Shown here: positions 43,970 through 53,858 of the stretch, one piece after another | Position numbering within the stretch: position 1 is the stretch's first letter | Layout of the letters: each line of letters opens with the position of its first letter | Assembly: GCA_044224315.1 (NCBI GenBank) | Contig: JBGAKR010000007.1 | Span: 62,001 to 126,000 of the forward strand | From: JAGXTF01 sp044224315 | GTDB taxonomy: Bacteria > Bacteroidota > Bacteroidia > NS11-12g > UBA955 | DNA length: 64,000 nt | Reading direction: 5' to 3' | Made by a program: the position numbers and the translations under genes | Notes under the pieces: model-generated | Databases searched by the model: none | Told to the model about the DNA's origin: nothing | Seen by the model: only the letters and a program-made list of their open reading frames with translations

Positions 43970-45702
43970 TCCGTCGTTTTAATAAATTTTACGGTCTTTT
44001 CAGGCGTTTTTAAAACGTATAATCCTGCTGCCAGATTGCTGCAATCTGCGCTGCCTGATTGCCATACGGAATGAAGTAGAATTCGACCCTGCATATCCAA
44101 AATTTGTATTTCCGTTCCATTTTTAATTCCGGTTAAATACAGGGTATGATTAACGGGATTAGGAAATACCTGTATTTCGGTTGATTTAATTTCGCTTATT
44201 GAACTGTAAACAGGTGATTGACTGCAATGGGTATAAATGCCTTCTTTGAATCGACCTTTGGCCGGGTTTATATCCTGCAATGTGCTGTTTTCGTTGCCAC
44301 AAAAGGGCCATGGCCAGTTGACAGGCCAGAATGCCGGGGCCGCCGACAAATAAAACGAGCTATCAGTAAGGGGTTTACTTCCAGTAGGTTTAAAACTTCC
44401 CCGCACCATATTGCCTATTTGCCTGTGTCCACTGCCAGCAAGGTTGTACAAACCCATTAAAAAGCCCGTATTGGTTACTTCGTTATTTATGAACCCTTGG
44501 TTATCTGTGGCTGGATTGGTATTCATAAAAATGCCGTACAACTCGGCACGGTTTCGGAAAAACGTATTATCAGGTCCGTTTTTACCATGGGTATCGTCGA
44601 TAATGATGTTTTGACAAATATTGCCTTCAATTAAATTGGCAAAGGGGAAATTTCCATGCAATACGATATCTCCGGCTGATGCGGAGGGTAGAGATGCTTC
44701 GGTCCAAAAGGGATTGAGGCTGTAATTGTAAGAAATTACATTTCCGTTTGCTCCAGACTGAAACAGAATGGAGTGGCGCAAGTGGTTGAATATGGAGTTG
44801 GAAATTAGATTCTCACAGCTTCCGGTTTGAATGGCAATCCCATATCCTTTTCCACCGCCTCCGTAGCCATAACTATTGGTAAAATAGCACTGTTCTATAG
44901 TATTAAAAGCGCTATTATCTAAAGCTATGTGGGCGTAGTTGCAATTTTGGCTGTAAACACCCCGAATGCGGCAATTAAACGCGTAATTAAAGTTGATATT
45001 GCTGTTTTGATCCAGGGTTGAATCTTTGCGCAGAATAGAAAAACACTGCAATGTGGCATGATTGAACGGGTAAATGAGATGAAAATTGGGATTGCGCGAT
45101 TTTGGGTAATCTATTTTTAAGGGAGGAAAAAAGTAAAGGGTATCATTTTGAAAGCGGGTAACCTGAACAATTTCACTGACTGAATTCTTGGCCCAATCGC
45201 TGGTAACCAAACCAGAATCATTCATCACTATTTGAATCCAGCTGCCCGCAGCAATTGGCGATGAGGGTGAAAAAAAACCTTGATCCCCTGCTTTGAGCCC
45301 GTGCCCGATTGTACGCAATGCTTTATCGATGCCACCGCTGCCTTGAATGGCATTGTTTCCAGATTTTAAGTCAAAAATGAATTGGGTGGTTTGTCCATCG
45401 CCTTTAATACACGAACTATCTTTCAGTTGCAGTATTTTGTTAAACAGATAATTTCCGGCCGGGAAATAAATGGTATCGCCGGGATTTACCAGTTTAATCA
45501 GGGCATTTACAATGCTGTCGCAAGGTTTTACTCCATTTGCGTCGGCACCCTGCACTTTGGCGTTTATTAGTTTCCCGGTTTTGGTAAATGGGTTCAGTTG
45601 CCCAGCATTCTGCCAGTGCGAGGCATATTTAATTTCGGCATTTTGGGCTGAAAGCTGAAGAAAGAGAAGGCCCAGCAGGACGGTAACTAAATGTTTGTGC
45701 AT
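43966..45702 (-). CDS. Secreted parallel beta-helix protein with T9SS type A sorting domain
   Basis: 578 aa. A signal peptide ends at LSAQN. The segment GVKPCDSIVNALIKLVNPGDTIYFPAGNY followed by QLKDSSCIKGDG is the opening of pectate-lyase/right-handed beta-helix proteins, and the body shows the asparagine-rich coil repeats of that fold (NCRIRGVYSQNC, NTIEQCYFTNSYG, NLISNSIFNHL). The C-terminal 70 residues form a type A T9SS domain (VFPNPVNHTLYL, IQILDMQGRILLH, GLYVLKT). Probably a polysaccharide-binding or degrading surface enzyme; no catalytic residues could be assigned. It starts 23 bp after the methyltransferase gene on the same strand. Confidence 0.85.
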   Translation of the reverse strand: MHKHLVTVLLGLLFLQLSAQNAEIKYASHWQNAGQLNPFTKTGKLINAKVQGADANGVKPCDSIVNALIKLVNPGDTIYFPAGNYLFNKILQLKDSSCIKGDGQTTQFIFDLKSGNNAIQGSGGIDKALRTIGHGLKAGDQGFFSPSSPIAAGSWIQIVMNDSGLVTSDWAKNSVSEIVQVTRFQNDTLYFFPPLKIDYPKSRNPNFHLIYPFNHATLQCFSILRKDSTLDQNSNINFNYAFNCRIRGVYSQNCNYAHIALDNSAFNTIEQCYFTNSYGYGGGGKGYGIAIQTGSCENLISNSIFNHLRHSILFQSGANGNVISYNYSLNPFWTEASLPSASAGDIVLHGNFPFANLIEGNICQNIIIDDTHGKNGPDNTFFRNRAELYGIFMNTNPATDNQGFINNEVTNTGFLMGLYNLAGSGHRQIGNMVRGSFKPTGSKPLTDSSFYLSAAPAFWPVNWPWPFCGNENSTLQDINPAKGRFKEGIYTHCSQSPVYSSISEIKSTEIQVFPNPVNHTLYLTGIKNGTEIQILDMQGRILLHSVWQSGSADCSNLAAGLYVLKTPEKTVKFIKTTD

Positions 45703-45725
45703 ATCCCTTAGATTGGCGAGTTTAG

Positions 45726-46865
45726 TTAATTGTTAGCGTTTTTTTTGAGTAAGGCGCAGAATAAATAATCTGCATTCATATCAAAACCGCCAACCATACC
45801 GTATTTTAGGATGTCTAACCCGTTTTCTGCACTTAGGGTTTCTATGTTATTTAGATTTTCATCGACAAAAATGGAACAGGTAATATAGATTAGATATCCG
45901 CCAGGTTTTAGAAATTGCAGGGCATTTTGCACAATAGACCGTTGCACAGCTGCATAGGCACCAATTTTATCGGGGTTAAAAAAGTGCAGTTCTTCGGGGT
46001 TTCGTCTCCAAGTTCCACTTCCGGTGCAAGGCACATCTGCCAGTATATAGTTAAACACCGGTTTAGAAAAACGCACATTGTTTTCAAACAGGATTTCGGT
46101 TTGGAGTTTGGCCATATTGTTGGCGCCGGCAAAAGGGGCCTTCATACCTGCCAATTGAAAACGGCGCTTTAGATTGGGAATAATATTTTCTCGCAAATCG
46201 CTGGCGTAGAGGGTGATTTCGGGGTAAAGTTGAAGCAGCATCAATGATTTACCACCAGATCCGCAGCAACAATCCCACAAAGCATCCTCGGGTTGAAGGG
46301 GCAAATCCTGCACACTCAATTGAGAACCCAAGTCCATAATCCGGCAAAACCCTTCTTCGATAAAGGATTGCAAGTCGGTAGCCGGAGGAAAAACATAGCC
46401 AAGTGGGGTGGGTTCTAAAGTAAGTTGTGCTTTTTGCAACGCTGATTTTAAATGATTTTCTCTTCCCGGATTGGCAACCGCATATACAGGTGGCGGAGTT
46501 TGAAACCAAGTATTTAAAGTTTCACCCGCAATGGATGTTTCCAGGTATTTTTCAAATTGTGCATAGGCATTGGGTATCTGTGAAACTTCAATCGGGTTCT
46601 CAGCCAAAAAAGTCTGGCATTGTTCAATCCACAATTGTTGTTTTAATAATCCCAGGCAAATCCATTGCTGTGTTGTGCTGTTTTCGGGTTTTGGACCCAT
46701 TCTCCAGTAGGCGTAGCAAGCATCGCGATAGAATCGACGGTCGCGGCTGCCGAAGTTTTTATGCGTTTTAAAATGTATTTGCAGGTAGAGATGAAAAGGA
46801 GTTTCGCCTTTATAATCCTGCAGAATTTCGCAGGCATGGTTTATTTGATTGTAAAACCGGTTCAG
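45726..46865 (-). CDS. NOL1/NOP2/Sun-type rRNA cytosine-C5 methyltransferase, probable CTG start
   Basis: 379 aa if started at CTG 46865. The SAM-binding core WDCCCGSGGKSLML, the catalytic region ADVPCTGSGTWRRNPE and ITCSIFVDEN (the second Cys) identify an RsmB/RsmF-like m5C methyltransferase. From the first ATG (46700) the protein would lack 55 codons that are open and clearly coding: they read a typical N-terminus including PFHLYLQIHFKTHKNFGSRD. No ATG, GTG or TTG lies in that stretch. A CTG at 46865-46863 overlaps the upstream stop as CTGA, mimicking the ATGA couplings elsewhere here. ATT and ATA codons are alternatives. The rRNA target is not assigned. Confidence 0.85.
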   Translation of the reverse strand: MNRFYNQINHACEILQDYKGETPFHLYLQIHFKTHKNFGSRDRRFYRDACYAYWRMGPKPENSTTQQWICLGLLKQQLWIEQCQTFLAENPIEVSQIPNAYAQFEKYLETSIAGETLNTWFQTPPPVYAVANPGRENHLKSALQKAQLTLEPTPLGYVFPPATDLQSFIEEGFCRIMDLGSQLSVQDLPLQPEDALWDCCCGSGGKSLMLLQLYPEITLYASDLRENIIPNLKRRFQLAGMKAPFAGANNMAKLQTEILFENNVRFSKPVFNYILADVPCTGSGTWRRNPEELHFFNPDKIGAYAAVQRSIVQNALQFLKPGGYLIYITCSIFVDENLNNIETLSAENGLDILKYGMVGGFDMNADYLFCALLKKNANN

Positions 46866-47962
46866 GGCTCAAATTCTCTGCGTTCTTCATCTATGATTTG
46901 AATGTAATTCAAACCAGTATTTAAAATTCCGTATTTGTTTTTTTCCAGGTGAATTACATTGATAAATCCCCGGTATTCGGCATTGGGCAAATGATGGATA
47001 AAGTCTTTGCCGTAGGTCATCAATCCATAACAAAGGTAGGTAGCCTGATCGTAACCGATGTATGCGTATTTTGAAGGTTCGGCATAGGTTTTTTCCATGA
47101 AATTTTTACGAAAATTGGCGGCTGAGGAGTCTGCCGTGCTGGCATAGTTCATTTCGGGATAAACCACCTTGGGTTCATCCACTTCAAGGGTGCTGATGGA
47201 GCCGTTATGCCAATCGGCATGGGCAAACAGTAAGGCATGTTTTTTTGAAACTATCGCTTTTAATAAGGGGTCCTTTGCGCTGGTTTTGGCAATGGTACTT
47301 AATACGATAATACTATCTTTTGCGAGGGCAGAGGCAGCTATGGGGCCTCCGGTATACAGCAGAGTTTTAGGGTTTTTGATTTTTTCCAAGGCCAAAGCGC
47401 GTTTCATATAACCCATGTATTCCTTGGATTTTGCTGAGTTATCAGTAGCCAGGTAGAATTTATAATTCGGATACAATTTGGCCGCTTTGGTAGCGATTGA
47501 AGCTATGCGCACAGAATCTGGAACAAAGAAATTTATGATATCTGTTTTGGCAGACTGGGGTTTGCAGAATTTGAGCGGACTAACCAAAATACTTCCATTT
47601 TCGTTGCAAAAGTCTTCGGTTTCCTTCATTTGGTTTTCATATACCGGCCCCACAATAACATCCATATGTTTCATATCGGGGTGGGCAAAAATGGTTTGCA
47701 GGGCCTGACTGTCTTTTTCGCTATCGAAAACGTATAATTTTAATTTTAGTCCTTCTTTTTCTAGGTCGGCAGCGGCCATTCTGAAACCCTCGTAGTAATC
47801 CAACATGGCTTCACCAACGCTTCCGTGGTAGCCAGTGGTTTTAAATGGCAAAACTAGGGCAATACTGTATTCTCCTTTCGCAAATGTTTGCGCAGAAAGT
47901 GTTTTTCCTGAAATGAAAAAAACGAATAATACGGTTATCCTGAAAATGCCTTTTATTCCCAT
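46862..47962 (-). CDS. Exported type 1 periplasmic-binding-fold protein
   Basis: 366 aa. A signal peptide ends near TLSAQ. The remainder fits the receptor-ligand (Peripla_BP_6) fold: YSIALVLPFKTTG, AMLDYYEGFRMAAADLEKEG, VIVGPVYENQMKETEDFCNENGSILVSPL, and YAYIGYDQATYLCYGL. No transporter genes are adjacent, so it is probably not a classical ABC substrate receptor. In Bacteroidota such proteins, sometimes with LysM domains, often follow guaA. Its start overlaps the guaA stop by ten bases and its stop overlaps the likely CTG start of the next gene. Ligand unknown. Confidence 0.8.
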   Translation of the reverse strand: MGIKGIFRITVLFVFFISGKTLSAQTFAKGEYSIALVLPFKTTGYHGSVGEAMLDYYEGFRMAAADLEKEGLKLKLYVFDSEKDSQALQTIFAHPDMKHMDVIVGPVYENQMKETEDFCNENGSILVSPLKFCKPQSAKTDIINFFVPDSVRIASIATKAAKLYPNYKFYLATDNSAKSKEYMGYMKRALALEKIKNPKTLLYTGGPIAASALAKDSIIVLSTIAKTSAKDPLLKAIVSKKHALLFAHADWHNGSISTLEVDEPKVVYPEMNYASTADSSAANFRKNFMEKTYAEPSKYAYIGYDQATYLCYGLMTYGKDFIHHLPNAEYRGFINVIHLEKNKYGILNTGLNYIQIIDEERREFEP

Positions 47963-49485
47963 TCTATGGTTGCCGGTGGTTTAGAACTTATATCATATAC
48001 TACACGATTTATGCCACGCACGTTATTGATGATTGAATTGGAGATATCAGCCAGCAATTCGTAAGGAATATGCACCCAGTCGGCGGTCATACCATCGGTG
48101 CTGGTAACGGCTCTCAGGGCCACCACATTTTCATATGTCCTTTCATCGCCCATAACGCCCACACTTTGCACCGGGAGCAGAATGGCACCGGCCTGCCAGA
48201 TTTTATCGTACCATCCGGCTTCTTTCAATTTGTTGATATAAACGGCATCGGCATCCTGCAGCAGTTTAACTTTGTCTTTGGTAATATCGCTGATAATGCG
48301 AATGGCCAGGCCCGGTCCGGGGAAAGGATGGCGATTTAATATTTCGGCGGGTAATCCCAGTTCCTTGCCTACCAGGCGAACCTCGTCTTTAAACAAACTG
48401 CGAAGGGGTTCTACAATACCCAGGTGAAGGCTTTCGGGCAATCCACCCACGTTGTGGTGCGATTTAATGGTAGCAGAAGGGCCTTTTACACTTACACTTT
48501 CAATTACATCGGGGTAAATGGTGCCCTGGGCCAGCCATTTGGCATCGGGTATGCGCTTGGCCTCTTCCTGAAATACCTCTACGAAAACCCGGCCAATGGC
48601 TTTGCGTTTCAACTCAGGGTCGGTAACCCCATGCAGTTGAGAGTAGAATTTTTCTGAGGCATCGATGGCATGCACCTGCAGGTCGAGCTGTTTATAAGCT
48701 TCCTGTACCTGGGCAAATTCATCTTTACGCAACAGGCCGTTATCGATAAAAATGCACTGCAGTTTTTTACCTATGGCTTTGTTCAACAACAAGGCCGCAA
48801 CCGAACTATCTACGCCACCAGACAGCCCAAGAATCACAGTTTCGTCCCCAACCTGGTTGCGGATGTTCTGTATAGTTTCTTCTATAAAATGGCCTGGAGT
48901 CCAATCGCCGGCACAGCCACATATTTTGAATAAGAAATTGCCCAGTAAAGCCTTCCCTTCAGTGGTATGGTATACCTCGGGGTGAAATTGAATGCCATAC
49001 ACATTGTTGTAATTATGCAACTGGAATGCGGCAATGGGAATTGAATTGGTTTTACCAATAATGGTGGTATTCTCGGGCAATCGGGTAATGGTATCGCCAT
49101 GGCTCATCCAAACCTGCGATTCGTAGCTCAATCCGTCGAGCAAGGCATTGAATTCGCCACTTTGCTGCAGCATAGCCCGGCCATATTCGCGGTGAGCACT
49201 GCGGGCCACTTCGCCACCGAGTTTTTTTGCCATTAATTGGGCTCCATAGCAAACCCCAAGTACCGGAAAGTTTGACAAAAAAGCTTCCATATCAATGTCG
49301 GGGGCATTTTCTTCGTTCACAGAACTCGGACTTCCGCTAAGAATAATGCCTTTAACAGAAGCATCGGGCTGGGGGAAGTGATTGTAAGGATGAATTTCAC
49401 AGTACACATTTAATTCTCTTACGCGGCGGGCAATAAGTTGTGTAAACTGGGAGCCGAAATCAATGATAAGAACTTTTTCTGTCAT
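47953..49485 (-). CDS. guaA: GMP synthase (glutamine-hydrolysing)
   Basis: 510 aa. The class I amidotransferase domain (about 1-190) has the nucleophile in GVCYGAQLMAKKLGG and the His/Glu of QFHPEVYHT. The ATP-pyrophosphatase domain begins with the P-loop LGLSGGVDSSVAALLL. The C-terminal dimerisation domain ends in VVYDISSKPPATIEWE. It converts XMP to GMP. It heads a minus-strand run with the periplasmic-binding-fold protein, the methyltransferase and the beta-helix gene. Its upstream region has only a weak TAAATTCG box about 11 bases before the ATG. Confidence 0.98.
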   Translation of the reverse strand: MTEKVLIIDFGSQFTQLIARRVRELNVYCEIHPYNHFPQPDASVKGIILSGSPSSVNEENAPDIDMEAFLSNFPVLGVCYGAQLMAKKLGGEVARSAHREYGRAMLQQSGEFNALLDGLSYESQVWMSHGDTITRLPENTTIIGKTNSIPIAAFQLHNYNNVYGIQFHPEVYHTTEGKALLGNFLFKICGCAGDWTPGHFIEETIQNIRNQVGDETVILGLSGGVDSSVAALLLNKAIGKKLQCIFIDNGLLRKDEFAQVQEAYKQLDLQVHAIDASEKFYSQLHGVTDPELKRKAIGRVFVEVFQEEAKRIPDAKWLAQGTIYPDVIESVSVKGPSATIKSHHNVGGLPESLHLGIVEPLRSLFKDEVRLVGKELGLPAEILNRHPFPGPGLAIRIISDITKDKVKLLQDADAVYINKLKEAGWYDKIWQAGAILLPVQSVGVMGDERTYENVVALRAVTSTDGMTADWVHIPYELLADISNSIINNVRGINRVVYDISSKPPATIEWE

Positions 49486-49611
49486 GAATTGGCCGCGAAT
49501 TTAGGCAGAAAATATGGCATTTATTGCCTCAAATCGCAATCATAACTGAGATTTATAAATTGGTAACAATTTAGTGAAATGAACCATTAACCAGCCAAAA
49601 TCGAGTGTTTT

Positions 49612-52449
49612 TTAAAGTACTTCTAATGAAATGGTTTTTTGAATACCATTGCTTCGGAAATGGATGTAATACAAGCCGGGTTTGTACCCTGCAAGATTTA
49701 TATCGATGTTCTGGGGTTCATTGCTTTGCAAAATCATACTTTTTTCAATCAAAATACGACCACAAGCATCCCAGATTTGCATTACCCCGCTGCTGTTGGT
49801 TTGACTTACAATTTCTACTCTTGTTTGCTGCCTGGCAGGATTGGGGTAAGCCTTCATTTGGGGTGTTATTTTGGAATCGGCAATATCTTTTACCGACACA
49901 ATATTGTTAACAGTAGTGTAGTTAGCCGAGTAAATTCCATTAGCATGGGTAGCCACTACCACCAAACCATCTGAGGTGCGGTAATCAATCATGTCGCATA
50001 CCGCGTTGCCAATCGTATTTGAGCCTTGCTGCACCCAAATGGTGTTAATGCCATCGAGTTTGGTAGTAGCATATACTCCGGTGCTGGTGGCCAACATGTA
50101 AATAGTACCATCCGATACTGGTATAATGGAAGCCCAGCGAATTGAAGGTCCGGCGCCACTGGCGGGCTCAAGGTTTCCACCCTGTTTGCTCCAGGTGCCT
50201 CCACCGTCTGCCGAGTAAAAAATTGAGTATGAATTATAGTTAGAAAATACCACCATTAATTTATTGCCATCCGTTGGATCGGCAGCCACGCAATTTATGT
50301 TTGATCCGGCAGGAAAGAGATTGCCCGATGTGGTAGAGGTAATGTCCACCGGTTTTGGAGTTCCTGTATTGGCGTTTTCAACTTTATAAAGTCGACGGTT
50401 TTCAGTTCCGAAGTACACCCTGTTTGCCGGCGTTTTGCATACAGTGAGGCAACTCATTTCAAGGTTTGCCACAGGTATTGAATCGGCCCAACGGGTCCAG
50501 TTTGTGGTAATTGAGTCCCAACCCCCGTTTAGAGGTATACCACTTAAATCGCTATTTCGCCACAAATATTTGCCGCCACACAGGTACATAATATTTGGGT
50601 TGTTGGGGTCTAGCACATAGGGATTGATAAATTTATAGCCTTTAATTCCGATTGGATCTATGCGGGTAAAAGCAGTTTTGTTTCCGTTCGCATCCAGGGT
50701 AGCTTTCATCATTTTGGCATTCTGGATAGAGAAGTAATACATACTGCGATTGGGAGCAATGGCGCAGTAAGAGCCATCACCGCCACGGGGCTGCACCCAT
50801 GGATTGGTGGGCGTAGAGGAGTTTGTAAACCAGCTGCCATTGTCTTGCGCACCCCCAATGATTACCGGATTTCCGCTACTGGCATGGTCTATGGCTACCG
50901 TATAAAATTGTGTAGTAAGGTATCCGTTGTTCAACGATTCCCAAACAACCGGACTAGCGCTGCAATTACTTGTTTTGAACACACCTCCATCATTGTGGCT
51001 ATACATTACAGCAGGGTTTGAAGGCGAGAAAAATACCCCATGCTGATCGGGATGATGATTGGCATAAGAGTTTATCGTAGGTAATTTAGAAAACTGCTCG
51101 TATCCACCAATGAAAGTAGTATGGGTAGAATCTTTAAATCCGGTGGTGCTACGGTACAGATTGGTTCCGCCAATAAAAACAGTATTCGAATCACCGGGTT
51201 TTACGGCCACTACCATATCGTAACTGCCTTGCACATTCCATTTGTCGAATTGACCTCCGGTATTTGGAAGGTTTGGAGTTAGATTGGTCCATGTGCCACC
51301 TGTATCTCCGCTGCCATTGCCTTTGATATAGGTATATGAATAAAAGCTATTGTATTCAGCATCTCCCAGATAATTGCGGGTAAGTTTACCAAAGCCGGGA
51401 GTATGGGCCAGAAAGTAAACTTTATTTGGATTATTGGGGTCTTTGCCGATAACGATACGTTTGTACGAGGTAGGAAAATTGGCCGGTTGAATTTTGGTAA
51501 AGGTAATGCCGTCTGCCGAACGCCAGATTCCCTTTTGGGCTCCATCCGAACTGCAGGTAACATATACCACGCCTTCGGAAGTAACCGCTACATCCGTAAA
51601 GTATCCTCCTCCATTAAACAAGCTTTGCCATTTTTTGCCTCCATCGGTGCTGCGATAAATGGAAGAATAGCATGCCGCATAAATCTCTTCGGCGGTATCG
51701 TGCGCGGTTGGATCCATCGCCAGGTTCCAAACAATTTGCCAGTTAGAAGCGAAGGTGTTTGGAGAGTTGGCAGAAGTATTGGCCACAGACGACCAGCTTA
51801 CGCCCCCATCGGTAGATTTAAACAATCCGTCGCCCTGATAATAAGCTCCGGTGCCGGATGGTGAAGCTCCATATCCTTCGCCTGTACCGTAGTACCAGGT
51901 GTTCTGATGTCCTGCACGAATATCCTGCACAAGGCAGGTAGCACTTTTCAATTGAGAGCTCACATTGGTTTGTGTCCATGAATTACCGCCATTGGTGCTG
52001 ATCCACATACCGCCTGATACCGAGCCGGCCAATAATTTATTGGCGTTTGAAACATCCACCCCAAATGCGCGGGTGCGGCCACCCACATTCCAGGGTCCGC
52101 GGTTTGTCCAGCCTGGGATGGCGCGGCTTTGCAGGCCAGCCTGGGCATCCTGGGGCAGGGTAGAGGCGAAGGCCAGCTCGCGTTGGCGAATGTGGTCGGG
52201 AATTTTACCGGTTTCAGGGTCGCGCAGCCTTTCCAGTTCCCACAGCATACGTTCCTGGGCATCTTCCTCCATACCTTCGGTTGAAAGCGGATTTTCTTTG
52301 TATTCTATTTGAAGTTTTTTAACAACTTCTGTCTTTAATTCTGTTTGCGGTTTTGATTTTATACCTTGCTTTTTCGGTGGCCAGCTAAGCACAGAAGCAA
52401 AAGAAATACCTATTGATATGGCACTCAGTGCCAGTATGGTTTTTTTCAT
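49612..52449 (-). CDS. Secreted VPS10/BNR-repeat protein with T9SS type A sorting domain
   Basis: 945 aa from ATG 52449. An N-terminal signal-like segment is followed by a helical region and a beta-propeller with sialidase-type Asp-box repeats (STNGGNSW, STDGGVSW, STDGGKKW, SADGGGTW), the sortilin/VPS10 or glycosyl-hydrolase-74-like architecture. The end is a type A T9SS domain (AYPNPARQQTRVEI, MQIWDACGRIL, GLYYIHF). Likely a surface-exposed binding protein or xyloglucanase-like hydrolase; catalytic acids were not identified. An in-frame ATG five codons upstream (52464) is a less likely start. It follows rnhB by 44 bp. Confidence 0.87.
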   Translation of the reverse strand: MKKTILALSAISIGISFASVLSWPPKKQGIKSKPQTELKTEVVKKLQIEYKENPLSTEGMEEDAQERMLWELERLRDPETGKIPDHIRQRELAFASTLPQDAQAGLQSRAIPGWTNRGPWNVGGRTRAFGVDVSNANKLLAGSVSGGMWISTNGGNSWTQTNVSSQLKSATCLVQDIRAGHQNTWYYGTGEGYGASPSGTGAYYQGDGLFKSTDGGVSWSSVANTSANSPNTFASNWQIVWNLAMDPTAHDTAEEIYAACYSSIYRSTDGGKKWQSLFNGGGYFTDVAVTSEGVVYVTCSSDGAQKGIWRSADGITFTKIQPANFPTSYKRIVIGKDPNNPNKVYFLAHTPGFGKLTRNYLGDAEYNSFYSYTYIKGNGSGDTGGTWTNLTPNLPNTGGQFDKWNVQGSYDMVVAVKPGDSNTVFIGGTNLYRSTTGFKDSTHTTFIGGYEQFSKLPTINSYANHHPDQHGVFFSPSNPAVMYSHNDGGVFKTSNCSASPVVWESLNNGYLTTQFYTVAIDHASSGNPVIIGGAQDNGSWFTNSSTPTNPWVQPRGGDGSYCAIAPNRSMYYFSIQNAKMMKATLDANGNKTAFTRIDPIGIKGYKFINPYVLDPNNPNIMYLCGGKYLWRNSDLSGIPLNGGWDSITTNWTRWADSIPVANLEMSCLTVCKTPANRVYFGTENRRLYKVENANTGTPKPVDITSTTSGNLFPAGSNINCVAADPTDGNKLMVVFSNYNSYSIFYSADGGGTWSKQGGNLEPASGAGPSIRWASIIPVSDGTIYMLATSTGVYATTKLDGINTIWVQQGSNTIGNAVCDMIDYRTSDGLVVVATHANGIYSANYTTVNNIVSVKDIADSKITPQMKAYPNPARQQTRVEIVSQTNSSGVMQIWDACGRILIEKSMILQSNEPQNIDINLAGYKPGLYYIHFRSNGIQKTISLEVL

Positions 52450-52493
52450 TGTATGGGAGGGCAATTTACGAAAAACTGCAGGCTTTTTGAAAT

Positions 52494-53093
52494 TCAGAAT
52501 AAGGCCAATTGCTCGGGCAACAGTCGAAAAGTTTTGCGGTGATGCGGTGTAATGCCATGCGCCCTGATGGCATCGCGGTGGGCTGGGGTGGGGTAACCGG
52601 CATTGTGATCCCAGCCGTAATGGGGGTATTTGGCATGCAGTTCTTCCATAATTTCATCCCTATGGGTTTTGGCTAAAATACTGGCAGCGGCTATATTGGT
52701 AAATCGGGCATCGCCTTTTACCATGGTTGCATGATCTATATTTTGGTATTTTTTAAAACGGTTGCCATCCACCAAAATAAATTCGGGCCTGTTCTTTAAT
52801 TGATCCAGAGCCTTATGCATGGCCAATATACTGGCATTGAGAATGTTGATTTTGTCGATTTCCTTAGGGGAGCAAATGCCTACAGCCCATTCAACCGCAT
52901 TCTCTTCAATGAATTGGCGCAATAAATTCCGGTTACTTTTTGTTACTTGTTTTGAATCATTGAGTAGGGGATGAAAGAAATTATCGGGTAATATCACAGC
53001 TGCAGCAATTACCGGTCCGGCAAGGCATCCACGGCCGGCTTCATCACAACCTGCCTCAAGTATTAGGGTGGTATGTTTTAATTGCAGGCTCAA
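52494..53093 (-). CDS. rnhB: Ribonuclease HII
   Basis: 199 aa. It removes ribonucleotides from DNA-RNA hybrids. The active site is visible: D17/E18 in AGCDEAGRGCLAGPV, the Asp in FILVDGNRF and the Asp in MVKGDARFTNIAAASILAK. Length is typical. The ATG overlaps the stop of the glycosyltransferase gene (ATGA at 53090-53093), so translation is coupled. Confidence 0.97.
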   Translation of the reverse strand: MSLQLKHTTLILEAGCDEAGRGCLAGPVIAAAVILPDNFFHPLLNDSKQVTKSNRNLLRQFIEENAVEWAVGICSPKEIDKINILNASILAMHKALDQLKNRPEFILVDGNRFKKYQNIDHATMVKGDARFTNIAAASILAKTHRDEIMEELHAKYPHYGWDHNAGYPTPAHRDAIRAHGITPHHRKTFRLLPEQLALF

Positions 53094-53842
53094 TTATTTT
53101 TTAATTGTATGGCACGTAGGTATTTCAAAAAAACTTCTTTGGATTGCATGCGGCAAATGTAGAACCCATCAGCGCCATCTTTAATTCCGCCTTTCAAAAA
53201 ATAGGTACGGATAAATTTAAAAAAACTACTGAAAAGCAATTTAAAAATCAAATAGAAAACGCTTTTATTTTTATTTTGTTCTGCAGCAATATTGGCAAAT
53301 TTTTGCACCTGTTTTTCCATGGATTCCCGTGTAGGATAAGTATAATGAATCAGATCCCCTTGTAGAAATCCTTCTTCCCCTTGGGTAAGAATAAAACGGT
53401 CGTGTGGATTTACGCCACCCCAGTTGCCTTCATCTTTTTTCCACAGCCGAAGTTTTCGATCGGGGTACCAGCCACAAGTTTTAATAGGTTTGCCACAAAA
53501 AAAGTTGAGTCGATTCATGGAATAACCGTTCAGATTGGGTGATTCTAATGCAGCTTGAATGCTGTTTTTGAGAGTTTCACTCAGTCTTTCATCGGCATCC
53601 AAACTCAGCACCCAGCTGTTTTTTGCCATGTTTTTTGCCCTGTTTTTTTGTTGTATATGTCCATCGAAAGTATGGGTATATACGGTGGCACCCAAACTTA
53701 CAGCTATCTCACGTGTTTGATCCGTAGAGAATGAATCCAGCACCAGGATATCATTGGCAATGTCCTTAACTGAAGCAATGCAATCGGCAATATTGGCAGC
53801 TTCGTTAAAGGTGATGATGACAACAGATAGGGGCTGAGACAC
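53090..53842 (-). CDS. Family 2 glycosyltransferase (WaaE/KdtX-like)
   Basis: 250 aa from GTG 53842. It opens with LSVVIITFNEAANIADCI, then LVLDSFSTDQT and the DxD-like LSLDADERLS, followed by NRLNFFCGKPIKTCGWYPDRKLRLW and a C-terminal membrane-associated helix. This pattern matches beta-1,4-glucosyltransferases of the LPS core (WaaE). The frame continues upstream to 53932, but those 30 codons are translations of the 35-bp intergenic repeat, so the GTG directly before the first beta strand is preferred. It probably acts at the inner face of the membrane in lipopolysaccharide or capsule synthesis. Confidence 0.88.
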   Translation of the reverse strand: MSQPLSVVIITFNEAANIADCIASVKDIANDILVLDSFSTDQTREIAVSLGATVYTHTFDGHIQQKNRAKNMAKNSWVLSLDADERLSETLKNSIQAALESPNLNGYSMNRLNFFCGKPIKTCGWYPDRKLRLWKKDEGNWGGVNPHDRFILTQGEEGFLQGDLIHYTYPTRESMEKQVQKFANIAAEQNKNKSVFYLIFKLLFSSFFKFIRTYFLKGGIKDGADGFYICRMQSKEVFLKYLRAIQLKNN

Positions 53843-53858
53843 AGGGCGAAAATAATGG

